Shown here: positions 32,207-44,789 of the stretch, in pieces
How the letters are laid out: each line of letters opens with the position of its first letter
Position numbering within the stretch: the first letter of the stretch is position 1
Translations under genes and position numbers: made by a program
The notes under the pieces: generated by a model
Database searches by the model: none
Told to the model about the DNA's origin: nothing
What the model saw: the letters and a program-made list of their open reading frames with translations, nothing else
Assembly: GCA_014155875.1 (NCBI GenBank)
Contig: JACEFZ010028301.1
Span: forward strand, 103,501 to 167,500
Length of the DNA stretch: 64,000 nucleotides
Reading direction: 5' to 3'
From: Cepaea nemoralis
Taxonomy: Eukaryota > Mollusca > Gastropoda > Stylommatophora > Helicidae

Positions 32207-32385
32207 TCACATGACGTCGCACTCAATCCCAGCATTTTTAGCTGTTTGTGATCAATGGCAAGTTTTCGTTCAGTAGTTTGCCTTTGATTTCTGAACGACT
32301 GGCACACATACCATTTCTTAAAAACCCACACCAGGCAGTCTGCTGCCAAATCGCCGGCAGCTTGTGTTTTGAACAATCAAATTAG
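32207..32385 (-). mobile_element. SINE A copy
   Basis: It contains cttcacatgacgtcgcactcaatcccagc, then ggcaagttttcgttcagtag and gcctttgatttctgaacgactgg. It ends with gcagtctgctgccaaatcgccggcagctt. It abuts the LINE A fragment directly, so one may have inserted into or beside the other. Confidence 0.72.
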
Positions 32386-32445
32386 TTTAACAATGATATC
32401 TCAATCGATTTTGTTTAACAGTGATATCTCAATCGAATCTCTTTC

Positions 32446-32580
32446 AGCTGAAGTAGTACTCATTTATTCACTTCATATGATAAACAACTCTGCTTTATGC
32501 ACCTGACGAGATGCAGCGAAATATGTGGCTTCCTTGTTTAGCTTCACTACGGGAATACATTGTTTTGAATATAATGTTTA
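32446..32580 (+). repeat. Dispersed repeat R1, copy 4
   Basis: Sequence order is cagctgaagtagtactcatttattcacttcatatgataa, then tgcacctgacgagatgcagcgaaatatg, then cttcactacgggaatacattgttttgaatat. This matches copies at 49.2 kb and 61.1 kb. Confidence 0.7.
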
Positions 32581-32589
32581 AACCAATTA

Positions 32590-32765
32590 AACACTTGGAG
32601 GGTGATTTGGTTAATATCACGGTGACAACTTATACTTCACAGAAAATTGTACGATTACCATTTTAGGCTGCGTCGACCTTGAGACCAGGTCTATGGAGTA
32701 TAAATCCCCTGTCGATGGGAGGGAAGGGAAGATCCAGCGCCACTGCCTCACCCTGGCTAGTTAAA
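32590..32765 (-). mobile_element. SINE B fragment
   Basis: It contains gggtgatttggttaatatca, ttttaggctgcgtcgacctt and gagaccaggtctatgga. The tRNA-like head is not clear, so this is a degraded body. Confidence 0.5.
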
Positions 32766-33034
32766 TACCAATTTCATTATAATTATAACACACAAATAGG
32801 TTTGACAACAACGGAAATGATAACTTTACTTTATAACAGACAGAGAAAGCTGATGGCGTGAGACATTAATTCCACGCTTTCATGTTCTTTCAGAGGTAAT
32901 ACTGACACGAAAGGGATGATTCAATAATAATAATTATAACAAAGAAATAAATAAAGTCTTCAATGTGTCTTCAATCTTCAAATGTGATGAAATTAACAGG
33001 AAAAAAAAAATCCGTCTTCATAGAAGGACTGGTG

Positions 33035-33335
33035 TTTGTGGAGAATACATTATTGGTTTCTGTAGAGAAGTAAATCATTGGCTTCTATAGAGAAGTAAAT
33101 CGTTGGCTTTGTAGAGAAGTAAATCATTTGTTTATGTGAAGACGTAAAGTACTGGTTGTTGTAAAGCAATAAATAAGTGGTTTTTTTTAAAGAATTAAAT
33201 CATAGGCTGTTGTAAAGCAATAAATAATTGGGTTTTGTAAAGAAGTAAATCATTGGTTTTTGAAAAGAAGTAAATCATTGCTTTTTAGGTAGCGAAATAA
33301 ACAATTTGTGTTTGTAAAGTAGTAAATCATGCGCG
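33035..33335. repeat. Degenerate 26-30-bp tandem repeat, about 11 copies
   Basis: Units resemble ttggtttttgtagagaagta followed by aatcat. They vary in length and sequence. No source element is recognised. Confidence 0.75.
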
Positions 33336-33477
33336 TGCGAAGAAATATTTGCAGAGAGAAATGTATTTTCGTATGTTTTTAATAATTTACTTCTTTCAGA
33401 TGCACCGAGTTCATATCTGAAGATATTAAAAGCAAGAAATTATAATCAATATATTTCATTAACTTTATGCCTTCTTC

Positions 33478-33665
33478 ACAAAGAATCCCCATCATGCCCT
33501 GTCCTCGCTCTTCTTGTGCACTCTGACAAACTGCTGTTTATCCAGCTCTTGATATTATCTTGCCACTTGTGTCGCTGTTTACCCATTGCTCGCCTGCCAT
33601 CGATATTTCTCTTCAGTGTGGTTTTCATAAGACTGTCGTATCCTTTAAACATGACCACAATTATA
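33478..33665 (-). pseudogene. LINE C-terminal fragment
   Basis: The minus strand reads GYDSLMKTTLKRNIDGRRAM then GKQRHKWQDNIKSWINSSLS, the G-R-R-x-x-G-x-x-R-x-K-W basic tail seen in LINE ORF C-termini. It abuts an oppositely oriented LINE A fragment at about 33,665. Confidence 0.65.
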
Positions 33666-33950
33666 TATGTACTACAAGAAACAAATGAAAACCGTATACT
33701 GATTAGAGAAATTAGACGTAGACAGTCACAGTTTTTGGGACACGCTATGAGAAGAAATAAATTGGAGAACTTTGTGACAACTGGCAAGAATGAGAGGAAG
33801 AGAACAAGGGGAAGGCAGAGAAGTAAATACCTGGATGGCCTGGCCACGTGGTATATTCGAGAGAAGAACTCTGAGCGGATCAACGATTCTGGTGATCGCG
33901 TGAGATGGCAAAACATGACTGTCCACGCTTACCGACGTGGCACGTGATGA
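33665..33950 (+). pseudogene. LINE A C-terminal fragment
   Basis: The frame reads LQETNENRILIREIRRRQSQ, FLGHAMRRNKLENFVTTGKN and RQRSKYLDGLATWYIREKNS. It ends SGDRVRWQNMTVHAYRRGT at 33,947, followed by tgatgatga. The last 94 codons are an almost perfect match in order to the 60.7-kb copy, which places the 3' end of the family at the same residue. Confidence 0.85.
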
Positions 33951-33959
33951 TGACTAAAG

Positions 33960-34155
33960 CAATAGATGTCGACGTGGTCTAAAGGATAGTAGCGTTCGCT
34001 CTTAAACTTCCGATTCGCTGATGGTGAAGTAAAGGGTTCAACCCTGGCATTAAGTTGGACTTAAACTGTGACTTCCCGATCAAAAAGTAATGGCAAACCA
34101 CTGAACGTAAAATTTCCTACAATATCAACTTGGGTTGCTGGCAACGTCCGGTAAA
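33960..34155 (+). mobile_element. SINE A copy with tRNA-Leu-like head
   Basis: The head runs cgacgtggtctaaaggatag (A-box-like) ... ctcttaaacttccgattcgctgatgg ... aaagggttcaaccctgg (B box). The core (aaaaagtaatggcaaaccactgaacgtaaaattt) and the end (gggttgctggcaacgtcc) follow. The head matches those of SINE C at 47.8, 52.2 and 62.2 kb, while the body is SINE A. It sits immediately behind the LINE A 3' end. Confidence 0.75.
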
Positions 34156-34159
34156 CGAC

Positions 34160-34650
34160 ATGCCACATTTTGACAATACCACAACCTTTTATATACAGTA
34201 TAGATATACTATACATACAAACAGGATCACATAACAGACAAGGGAGACAAATCTTCATAACTGTGAATGATGCAGAAAAGAAATCTCTTAGATTATCTCC
34301 CTGGTCCGGACATTCTCATCATCTCGGACCTGAATACTCTTCACTTCGCGGTAGACTGGGTACGTCACGTCTTGGATCCGGGACAACTGCGTTGACCTGT
34401 GGCTGCTGATGGTGCCGCTAGTCGGGTGTCGCGTCAAGCGCGAGCTGTACAGCCAAGTGCTTTCGCGGTGCAAAGGGGTGTTCTTTCGCGTGCGACAGGA
34501 AAACACGTTTCTGAATTCTTTCTTGAATTTCACTGAAAATGTATTAGAAATGTGTTATTGCCGGAGGGGTTAATTCTTCAAGATACAAGCGGTTATTACT
34601 TTAAAGTAATAAATAAATGGTTGATTGAGAAGTGGATAAAATCATGACTT
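34160..34650. other. Unclassified DNA
   Basis: No protein-like frame or repeat was recognised. The GC content rises at 34,300-34,510, but short frames there show no motif. Confidence 0.35.
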
Positions 34651-34653
34651 TCT

Positions 34654-34654
<1 letters not shown>

Positions 34655-34729
<75 letters not shown>
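34655..34729. repeat. (TTTC)n microsatellite
   Basis: About 18 uninterrupted ttct/tttc units. Confidence 0.95.
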
Positions 34730-34935
34730 ATTCTTCTAAAAACGAAGCATAATTCTCCAACCAACCCTCGCCAAGCCATTTGTAGATTTGTTCCTGACTA
34801 GATGGATGTTTTTTTCTAACACATTTTACTGCGTGCAGTGAGTGACCAATCTCAGGCCCTCATTAGCCGCCTTCTGTGGCATGTATGGTTAGCTACAGTG
34901 GTGCTATTCTTTGCTTGCTGTATGACCCCTTGTAA

Positions 34936-37900
34936 CACATGGGGGATGAAAATCACATGGGGGATGAAAATCACATGGGGGATGAGTCACGTGGGGGATG
35001 ACAGTCACATGGGGATGACAGTCACGTGGGGGATGACAGTCACATGGGGATGACAGTCACATTGGGGATGACAGTCACATGGGGAATGACAGTTACATGG
35101 GGGATGCCAGTTACATGGGGGATGCCAGTCACATGGGGGATGACAATCACATGGGCGATAACAGTCACATGGGGGATGACAATCACATAGGGGATGACAG
35201 TCACATGGGGGATGACAGTCACATGGGGGATGACAGTCAAATGGGGGATGACAGTCACATGGGGGATGACAATCTCATAGGGGATGACAGTCACATGGGG
35301 GATGACAGTCACATAGGGGATGACAGTCACATGGGAGATGACAATCTCATAGGGGATGACAGTCACATAGGGGATGACAGTCACATAGGGGATGACAGTC
35401 ACATGGGGGATGACAATCTCATAGGGGATGACAGTCACATGGGGGATGACAATCTCATAGGGGATGACAGTCACATGGGGGATGACAGTCACATAGGGGA
35501 TGACAGTCACATAGGGGATGACAATCTCATAGGGGATGACAGTCACATGGGGGATGACAATCTCATAGGGGATGACAGTCACATGGGGAATGACAGTCAC
35601 ATGGGAGATGACAATCACATAGGGGATGACAATCACATGGGGGATGACAGTCACATGGGGGATGACAGTCACATGGAGGATGACAATCTCATAGGGGATG
35701 ACAGTCACATGGGGGATGACAGTCACATGGGGGATGACAGTCACATGGGGGATGACAATCACATGGGCGATAACAGTCACATGGGGGATGACAATCACAT
35801 GGAGGATGACAGTCACATGGGGGATGACAGTCACATGAGAGATGACAGTCACATGGAGGATGACAGTCACATGGGAGATGACAATCACATGGAGGATGAC
35901 AGTCACATGGACGATGACAGTCACATGGGCGATGACAATCACATGGGAGATGACAATCACATGGAGGATGACAGTCACATGGGAGATGACAATCACATGG
36001 AGGATGACAGTCACATGGGAGATGACAGTCACATGGAGGATGACAGTCACATGGGGAATGACAGTCACATGGGGGATGACAATCACATAGGGGATGACAG
36101 TCACATGGGGGATGACAGTCACATAGGGGATGACAGTCACATGGGGGATGACAATCACATAGGGGATGACAGTCACATGGGGGATGACAATCTCATAGGG
36201 GATGACAGTCACATGGGGGATGGCAGTCACATGGGGGATGACAATCACATGGGGGATGACAATCTCATAGGGGATGACAGTCACATAGGGGATGACAGTC
36301 ACATAGGGGATGACAGTCACATGGGGGATGACAGTCACATAGGGGATGACAGTCACATGGGGGATGACAATCACATAGGGGATGACAGTCACATGGGGGA
36401 TGACAGTCACATGGGGGATGACAGTCACATGGGGGATGACAATCTCATAGGGGATGACAGTCACATGGGGAATGACAGTTACATGGGGGATGCCAGTCAC
36501 ATGGGGGATGACAATCACATGGGCGATAACAGTCACATGGGGGATGACAATCACATAGGGGATGACAGTCACATGGGGGATGACAGTCACATGGGGGATG
36601 ACAGTCAAATGGGGGATGACAGTCACATGGGGGATGACAATCTCATAGGGGATGACAGTCACATGGGGGATGACAGTCACATAGAGGATGACAGTCACAT
36701 GGGAGATGACAATCTCATAGGGGATGACAGTCACATAGGGGATGACAGTCACATAGGGGATGACAGTCACATGGGGGATGACAATCTCATAGGGGATGAC
36801 AGTCACATGGGGGATGACAATCTCATAGGGGATGACAGTCACATGGGGGATGACAGTCACATAGGGGATGACAGTCACATGGGGGATGACAATCTCATAG
36901 GGGTGACAGTCACATGGGGGATGACAATCTCATAGGGGATGACAGTCACATGGGGAATGACAGTCACATGGGAGATGACAATCACATAGGGGATGACAAT
37001 CACATGGGGGATGACAGTCACATGGGGGATGACAGTCACATGGAGGATGACAATCTCATAGGGGATGACAGTCACATGGGGGATGACAGTCACATGGGGG
37101 ATGACAGTCACATGGGGGATGACAATCACATGGGCGATAACAGTCACATGGGGGATGACAATCACATGGAGGATGACAGTCACATGGGGGATGACAGTCA
37201 CATGAGAGATGACAGTCACATGGAGGATGACAGTCACATGGGAGATGACAATCACATGGAGGATGACAGTCACATGGACGATGACAGTCACATGGGCGAT
37301 GACAATCACATGGGAGATGACAATCACATGGAGGATGACAGTCACATGGGAGATGACAATCACATGGAGGATGACAGTCACATGGGAGATGACAGTCACA
37401 TGGAGGATGACAGTCACATGGGGAATGACAGTCACATGGGGGATGACAATCACATAGGGGATGACAGTCACATGGGGGATGACAATCTCATAGGGGATGA
37501 CAGTCACATGGGGGATGACAGTCACATGGGGGATGACAATCACATGGGGGATGACAATCTCATAGGGGATGACAGTCACATAGGGGATGACAGTCACATA
37601 GGGGATGACAGTCACATGGGGGATGACAGTCACATGGGGATGACAGTCACATGGGGGATGACAATCACATAGGGGATGACAGTCACATGGGGGATGACAG
37701 TCACATGGGGGATGACAGTCACATGGGGGATGACAATCTCATAGGGGATGACAGTCACATGGGGAATGACAGTCACATGGGGGTTGACAGTCACATGGGG
37801 GATGACAATCTCATAGGGGATGACAGTCACATGGGAGATGACAGTCACATGGAGGATGACAGTCACATGGGAGATGACAGTCACATGGAGGATGACAGTC

Positions 37901-40900
37901 ACATGGGGAATGACAGTCACATGGAGGATGACAATCACATAGGGGATGACAGTCACATGGGGGATGACAGTCACATAGGGGATGACAGTCACACGGGGGA
38001 TGACAATCACATAGGGGATGACAGTCACATGGGGGATGACAATCTCATAGGGGATGACAGTCACATGGGGGATGACAGTCACATAGGGGATGACAGTCAC
38101 ATGGGGGATGACAGTCAGATGGAGGATGACAATAACATGGGTGACGACAATCACATAGGGGATGACAATCTCATAGGGGATGACAGTCACATGGGGAATG
38201 ACAGTCACATGGGAGATGACAATCACATAGGGGATGACAGTCACATAGGGGATGACAGTCACATGGGGGATGACAGTCACATGGGTGACGACAATCACAT
38301 AGGGGATGACAATCTAATAGGGGATAACAGTCACATGGGGAATGACAGTCACATGGGAGATGACAATCACATAGGGGATGACAATCACATGGGGGATGAC
38401 AATCTCATAGGGGATGACAGTCACATGGGGGATGACAGTCACATAGGGAATGACAGTCACATGGGGGATGACAGTCACATGGGGGATGACAGTCACATGG
38501 GGGATGACAATCACATGGGGGATGACAATCTCATAGGGGATGACAGTTTCATGGGGGATGACAATCACATAGGGGTTGACAGTCACATGGGGGATGACAG
38601 TCACATGGGGGATGACAATCACATGGGGGATGACAATCTCATAGGGGATGACAGTCACATGGGGGATGACAATCACATAGGGGATGACAATCTCGTAGGG
38701 GATGACAGTCACATGGGGGATGACAATCACATAGGGGTTGACAGTCACATGGGGGATGACAGTCACATGGGGGATGACAATCTCATAGGGGATGACAGTC
38801 ACATGGGGGATGACAATCACATAGGGGTTGACAGTCACATGGGGGATGACAATCTCATAGGGGATGACAGTCACATGGGGGATGACAATCACATAGGGGA
38901 TGACAATCACATAGGGGATGACAGTCACATAGGGGATGACAGTCACATGGGGGATGACAATCACATAGGGGATGACAATCACATGGGGGATGACAATCTC
39001 ATAGGGGATGACAGTCACATAGGGGATGACAATCACATAGGGGATGACAATCACATGGGGGATGACAATCTCATAGGGGATGACAGTCACATGGGGGATG
39101 ACAATCTCATAGGGGATGACAGTCACATGGGGGATGACAATCTCATAGGGGATGACAGTCACATGGGGGATGACAATCACATAGGAAATGACAATCACAT
39201 AGGGGATGACAATCACATGGGGGATGACAATCACATAGGGGATGACAGTCACATGGGGGATGACAATCTCATAGGGGATGACAGTCACATGAGGGATGAC
39301 AATCACATAGGGGATGACAATCACATAGGGGATGACAATCACATGGGGGATGACAATCACATAGGGGATGACAGTCACATGGGGGATGACAGTCACATGG
39401 GGGATGACAGTCACATGGGGGATGACAATCTCATAGGGGATGACAGTCACATAGGGGATGACAGTCACATGGGGGATGACAATCTCATAGGGGATGACAG
39501 TCACATGGGAGATGACAGTCACATGGAGGATGACAGTCACATGGGAGATGACAGTCACATGGAGGATGACAGTCTCATGGGGAATGACAGTCACATGGGG
39601 GATGACAATCACATAGGGGATGACAGTCACATGGGGGATGACAGTCACATAGGGGATGACAGTCACATGGGGGATGACAATCACATAGGGGATGACAGTC
39701 ACATGGGGGATGACAATCTCATAGGGGATGACAGTCACATGGGGGATGACAGTCACATAGGGGATGACAGTCACATGAGGGATGACAGTCAGATGGAGGA
39801 TGACAATAACATGGGTGACGACAATCACATAGGGGATGACAATCTCATAGGGGATGACAGTCACATGGGGAATGACAGTCACATGGGAGATGACAATCAC
39901 ATAGGGGATGACAGTCACATAGGGGATGACAGTCACATGGGGGATGATAGTCACATAGGGGATGACAATCACATAGGGGTTGACAGTCACATAGGGGTTG
40001 ACAGTCACATGGGGGATGACAGTCACATGGGGGATGACAATTACATGGGGGATGACAATCTCATAGGGGATGACAGTCACATGGGGGATGACAATCTCAT
40101 AGGGGTTGACAGTGACATGGGGGATGACAATCACATAGGGGATGACAATCTCATAGGGGATGACAGTCACATGGGGATGACAATCCATAGGGGTTGACAG
40201 TCACATGGGGGATGACAGTCACATGGGGGATGACAATCTCATAGGGGATGACAGTCACATGGGGGATGACAATCACATAGGGGTTGACAGTCACATGGGG
40301 GATGACAATCTCATAGGGGATGACAGTCACATGGGGGGTGATAATCACATAGGGGTTGACAGTCACATGGGGGATGACAGTCACATAGGGGATGACAGTC
40401 ACATGGGGGATGACAATCACATAGGGGATGACAGTCACATGGGGATGACAGTCACATGGGGGATGACAATCACATAGGGGATGACAGTCACATAGGGGAT
40501 GACAGTCACATGGGGGATGACAGTCACATGGGGGATGACAATCTCATAGGGGATGACAGTCACATGGGGGATGACAATCACATAGGGGATGACAATCACA
40601 TAGGGGATGACAGTCACATAGAAGATGACAGTCACATGGGGGATGACAATCACATAGGGGATGACAATCACATGGGGGATGACAATCTCATAGGGGATGA
40701 CAGTCACATAGGGGATGACAATCACATAGGGGATGACAATCACATGGGGGATGACAATCTCATAGGGGATGACAGTCACATGGGGGATGACAATCTCATA
40801 GGGGATGACAGTCACATGGGGGATGACAATCACATAGGGGATGAAAATCACATAGGGGATGACAATCACATGGGGGATGACAATCACATAGGGGATGACA

Positions 40901-43768
40901 GTCACTTGGGGGATGACAATCTCATAGGGGATGACAGTCACATGGGGGATGACAATCACATAGGGGATGACAATCACATAGGGGATGACAATCACATGGG
41001 GGATGACAATCACATAGGGGATGACAGTCACATGGGGGATGACAGTCACATGGGGGATGACAGTCACATGGGGGATGACAATCTCATAGGGGATGACAGT
41101 CACATAGGGGATGACAGTCACATGAGGGATGACAGTCACATGGGGGATGACAATCTCATAGGGGATGACAGTCACATGGGAGATGACAGTCACATGGAGG
41201 ATGACAGTCACATGGGGAGATGACAGTCACATGGAGGATGACAGTCTCATGGGGGAATGACAGTCACATGGGGATGACAATCACATAGGGGATGACAGTC
41301 ACATGGGGGATGACAGTCACATAGGGGATGACAGTCACATGGGGGATGACAATCACATAGGGGATGACAGTCACATGGGGGATGACAATCTCATAGGGGA
41401 TGACAGTCACATTGGGGGATGACAGTCACATAGGGGATGACAGTCACATGGGGGATGACAGTCAGATGGAGGATGACAATAACATGGGTGACGACAATCC
41501 ACATAGGGGATGACAATCTCATAGGGGATGGACAGTCACATGGGGAATGACAGTCACATGGGAGATGAGAATCACATAGGGGATGACAGTCACATAGGGG
41601 ATGACAGTCACATGGGGGATGACAGTCACATGGGTGACGACAATCACATAGAGGATGACAATCTCATATGGGATGACAGTCACATGGGGAATGACAGTCA
41701 CATGGGAGATGACAATCACATAGGGGATGACAATCACATGGGGGATGACAATCTCATAGGGGATGACAGTCACATGGGGGATGACAATCACATGGGGGAT
41801 GACAGTCACATAGGGGATGACAGTCACATGGGGGATGACAGTCACATGGGGGATGACAGTCACATAGGAGATAACAATCACATAGGGGTTGACAGTCACA
41901 TAGGGGTTGACAGTCACATGGGGGATGACAGTCACATGGGGGATGACAATCACATGGGGGATGACAATCTCATAGGGGATGACAGTCACATGGGGGATGA
42001 CAATCTCATAGGGGTTGACAGTCACATGGGGGATGACAATCACATAGGGGATGACAATCTCATAGGGGATGACAGTCACATGGGGGATGACAATCACATA
42101 GGGGTTGACAGTCACATGGGGGATGACAGTCACATGGGGGATGACAATCTCATAGGGGATGACAGTCACATGGGGGATGACAATCACATAGGGGTTGACA
42201 GTCACATGGGGGATGACAATCTCATAGGGGATGACAGTCACATGGGGGATGATAATCACATAGGGGTTGACAGTCACATGGGGGATGACAGTCACATAGG
42301 GGATGACAGTCACATGGGGGATGACAATCACATAGGGGATGACAGTCACATGGGAGATGACAATCTCATAGGGGATGACAGTCACATGGGGGATGACAAT
42401 CACATAGGGGATGACAATCACATAGGGGATGACAGTCACATGGGGGATGACAATCACATAGGGGATGACAATCACATGGGGGATGACAATCTCGTAGGGG
42501 ATGACAGTCACATGGGGGATGACAATCACATAGGGGATGACAATCACATGGGGGATGACAATCTCATAGGTGATGACAGTCACATGGGGGATGACAATCT
42601 CATAGGGGATGACATTCACATCGGGGATGACAATCTCATAGGGGATGACAGTCACATGGGGGATGACAATCACATAGGGGATGACAATCACATAGGGGAT
42701 GACAATCACATGGGGGATGATAATCACATAGGGGATGACAGTCACATGGGGGATGACAATCTCATAGGGGATGACAGTCACATGGGGGATGACAATCACA
42801 TAGGGGATGACAATCACATAGTGGATGACAATCACATGGGGGATGACAATCACATAGGGGTTGACAGTCACATAGGGGATGACAGTCACATGGGGGATGA
42901 CAATCACATAGGGGATGACAATCACATGGGGATGACAATCACATAGGGGATGACAGTCACATAGGGAATGACAATCACATAGGGGATGACAATCACATAG
43001 GGGATGACAGTCACATGGGAATGAAAGTCACATGGGGGATGACAATCACATAAGGGATGACAATCACATAGGGGATGACAGTTACATAGGGGATGACAAT
43101 CACATGGGGGATGACAGTTACACTGTCTCTTATACACATCTGTCACATGGGGGATGACAGTCACATGGGGGATGACAGTCACATGGGGGATGACAGTCAC
43201 ATGGGGGATGACAGTCCCATGGGGGCTGACAATCACATGGTGATGACAATCACATGGGGGATGACAGTCACATGGGGGATGACAGTCACATGGGCGATGA
43301 CAGTCTCATGGGGGATGACAGTCACATGGGGATGACACTCACATGGTGGATGACAGTCACATGGGGATGACAGTCACATGGGGGATGACAGTCACATGGG
43401 CGATGACAGTCACATGGGGGATGACAGTCACATGGGAGATGACAATCACATGGGGGATGACAGTCACATGGGGAATGACAGTCACATGGGGGATGACAAT
43501 CACATAGGGGATGACAGTCACATGGGGGATGACAGTCACATGGGGGATGACAGTCACATGGGAGATGACAGTCACATGGGGGATGACAGTCACATGGGCG
43601 ATAACAGTCACATGGTGATGACAATCACATGGGGGATGACAATCACATGGGGGATAACAATCACATGGTGATGACAATCACATAGGGAATGACAATCACG
43701 TGGGGGATGACAATCACGTGGGGATGACAATCACATGGGGGATGACAATCACATGGGCGATGACAGTA
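34936..43768. repeat. Giant 18-bp satellite array, about 490 units
   Basis: The consensus unit is catgggggatgacagtca (18 bp). Limited variants include cagt/caat, cacat/ctcat, ggggg/agggg/gagg and rare gggtt. The array spans about 8.8 kb. Because 18 is a multiple of three and the unit lacks stops in several frames, both strands stay open for hundreds of codons: H-M-G-D-D-S on plus, H-V-T-V-I-P on minus. Marker variants show longer periods: gtcaaatggg recurs 1,368 bp apart (76 units) at about 35.23 and 36.60 kb, and gtcagatggaggatgacaat recurs 1,674 and 1,673 bp apart (93 units) at about 38.11, 39.79 and 41.46 kb. No promoter, start context or flanking exon supports a gene. Confidence 0.97.
43123..43141. 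other. Tn5/Nextera mosaic-end sequence (assembly artefact)
   Basis: The 19 bases ctgtctcttatacacatct equal the transposase mosaic end used in Nextera libraries, as I remember it. They interrupt the 18-bp array between gacagttaca and gtcacatggg, and nothing similar occurs in the other array units. Natural origin is very unlikely. This is almost certainly untrimmed adapter or a mate-pair junction carried into the assembly, so array length and continuity at this point are not reliable. Confidence 0.93.
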
Positions 43769-43793
43769 CAGTCTTTGAGAGAAGGATCTAAAG

Positions 43794-44290
43794 CAGTGTT
43801 TCCCAACGTGGGGCCCACGCCCCACAGGGGGGCAATTTGACTGTTAAGGGGGGCAATTCGAAAATGGAAGGAATCGGCTGAATATAACAAAACGGGGAGA
43901 CTTGAGACTGAAGTTAACTAAATTGGAACCTGACATAAGATCTCTTTGCAACAAGCATCAAGCGCAAGGATCTCACTAAATTTAAATAATAAATAATTAC
44001 TAATAATTAAAATAATATAGAAAAATCTTTCATTAAAATTATTTTGTACTTGAATTTCAGTTCTCCATTATATGTTTTGAAAATTTACTTACTGTGTTTG
44101 CTCAATAATTACCTAGTGATTTCTTCCTAAAACCTATCATTCAAGTTTCTTTAGTGAACATTTCAATGTTTGAATATTAAAAATAATGTATATGTTGAGG
44201 GGGGGGGGGGCATGGGGCGGGGGAGGGGGGCAATATGAATTTTAGAAAGGCTTAAGTGGGGCATGGTACAAAAAAGTTTGGGAAACACTG
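43794..44290. mobile_element. hAT MITE with 8-bp target duplication
   Basis: It starts cagtgtttcccaacg and ends gtttgggaaacactg, flanked by exact atctaaag on both sides (43,786-43,793 and 44,291-44,298). The 497-bp interior is AT-rich in the middle and has G runs near the ends (44,199-44,230). The right terminus on the minus strand (cagtgtttcccaaacttttt, then tgtaccatgcccca) parallels the left end of the 12.9-kb MITE (cagtgtttctcaaccttttt, then tggcctatgccccc), so they are one family. It encodes nothing and would need a hAT transposase in trans. Confidence 0.92.
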
Positions 44291-44299
44291 ATCTAAAGA

Positions 44300-44680
44300 G
44301 ACAACGGGATGGGGGGCCTCTTAAATTTAATAAACAGATGTTTGTAACAAAAACAGCAAAATTAACAATTCAAATCTGGTTAATGTTCTTCGGCGAAATT
44401 GCAATGAATGAATCACCGAAAAACGAGAATTTGATATTGTGAACTTTACTAGAGCACGATTACAAGAGATAAAATGGACGTTGCGGCCAAAGCCTTCATC
44501 AGCAAGAGAACAAACAAATAAAACTAGACAAACAAATACACGAAAGACGCTACATGAAAGTATTATGGGTACTCATTTGTATCCTAGCTTGAGCGCGTGG
44601 ATGGAATAAACCGGATGTAGTGGTTAAAGGGTCAACTGACTAAAGGTCACTAAAGCGAGAAGCTCGGGGATTGGCTCAGA
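44300..44680. other. Unclassified DNA between MITE and exon relic
   Basis: A phrase ggacgttgcggccaaagcct followed by tcatcagcaa at 44,474-44,504 looks like part of a dispersed repeat, but there is no second copy in this window. No coding similarity was found. Confidence 0.35.
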
Positions 44681-44686
44681 CGACCG

Positions 44687-44778
44687 GTTGACAGCGTTGT
44701 TGAAGCAGTACAGCAAGTGGGCGAACATGAACATGATCAGCACATAGAAATTTTGTGTAGAAGCCTGAGAATAGAGTA
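44687..44778 (-). pseudogene. Decayed duplicate of the GPCR TM7 exon
   Basis: On the minus strand, 44,749-44,687 encodes FYVLIMFMFAHLLYCFNNAV then N-R, which parallels FYVPIMFMFAHLLCYFNSAV then N-P of the exon at 45,545-45,666. The NPxxY proline is replaced by Arg (aaccgg) and the sequence then diverges. The adjoining 44,750-44,778 matches the intron flank at 45,701-45,730 (ttttgtgtagaagc ... tagagta). About 68 bp of exon start and splice acceptor are deleted between the two parts. This was a genomic duplication, because intron sequence was copied too. It cannot be spliced as the original is. Confidence 0.8.
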
Positions 44779-44789
44779 TTACATCGCAC

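Noticed and set aside
35040..42946. Long open frames of 250-850 codons on both strands
   Set aside because: They are direct consequences of the 18-bp unit; frames break at simple indels, both strands are open, and there is no start context, intron or unique domain.
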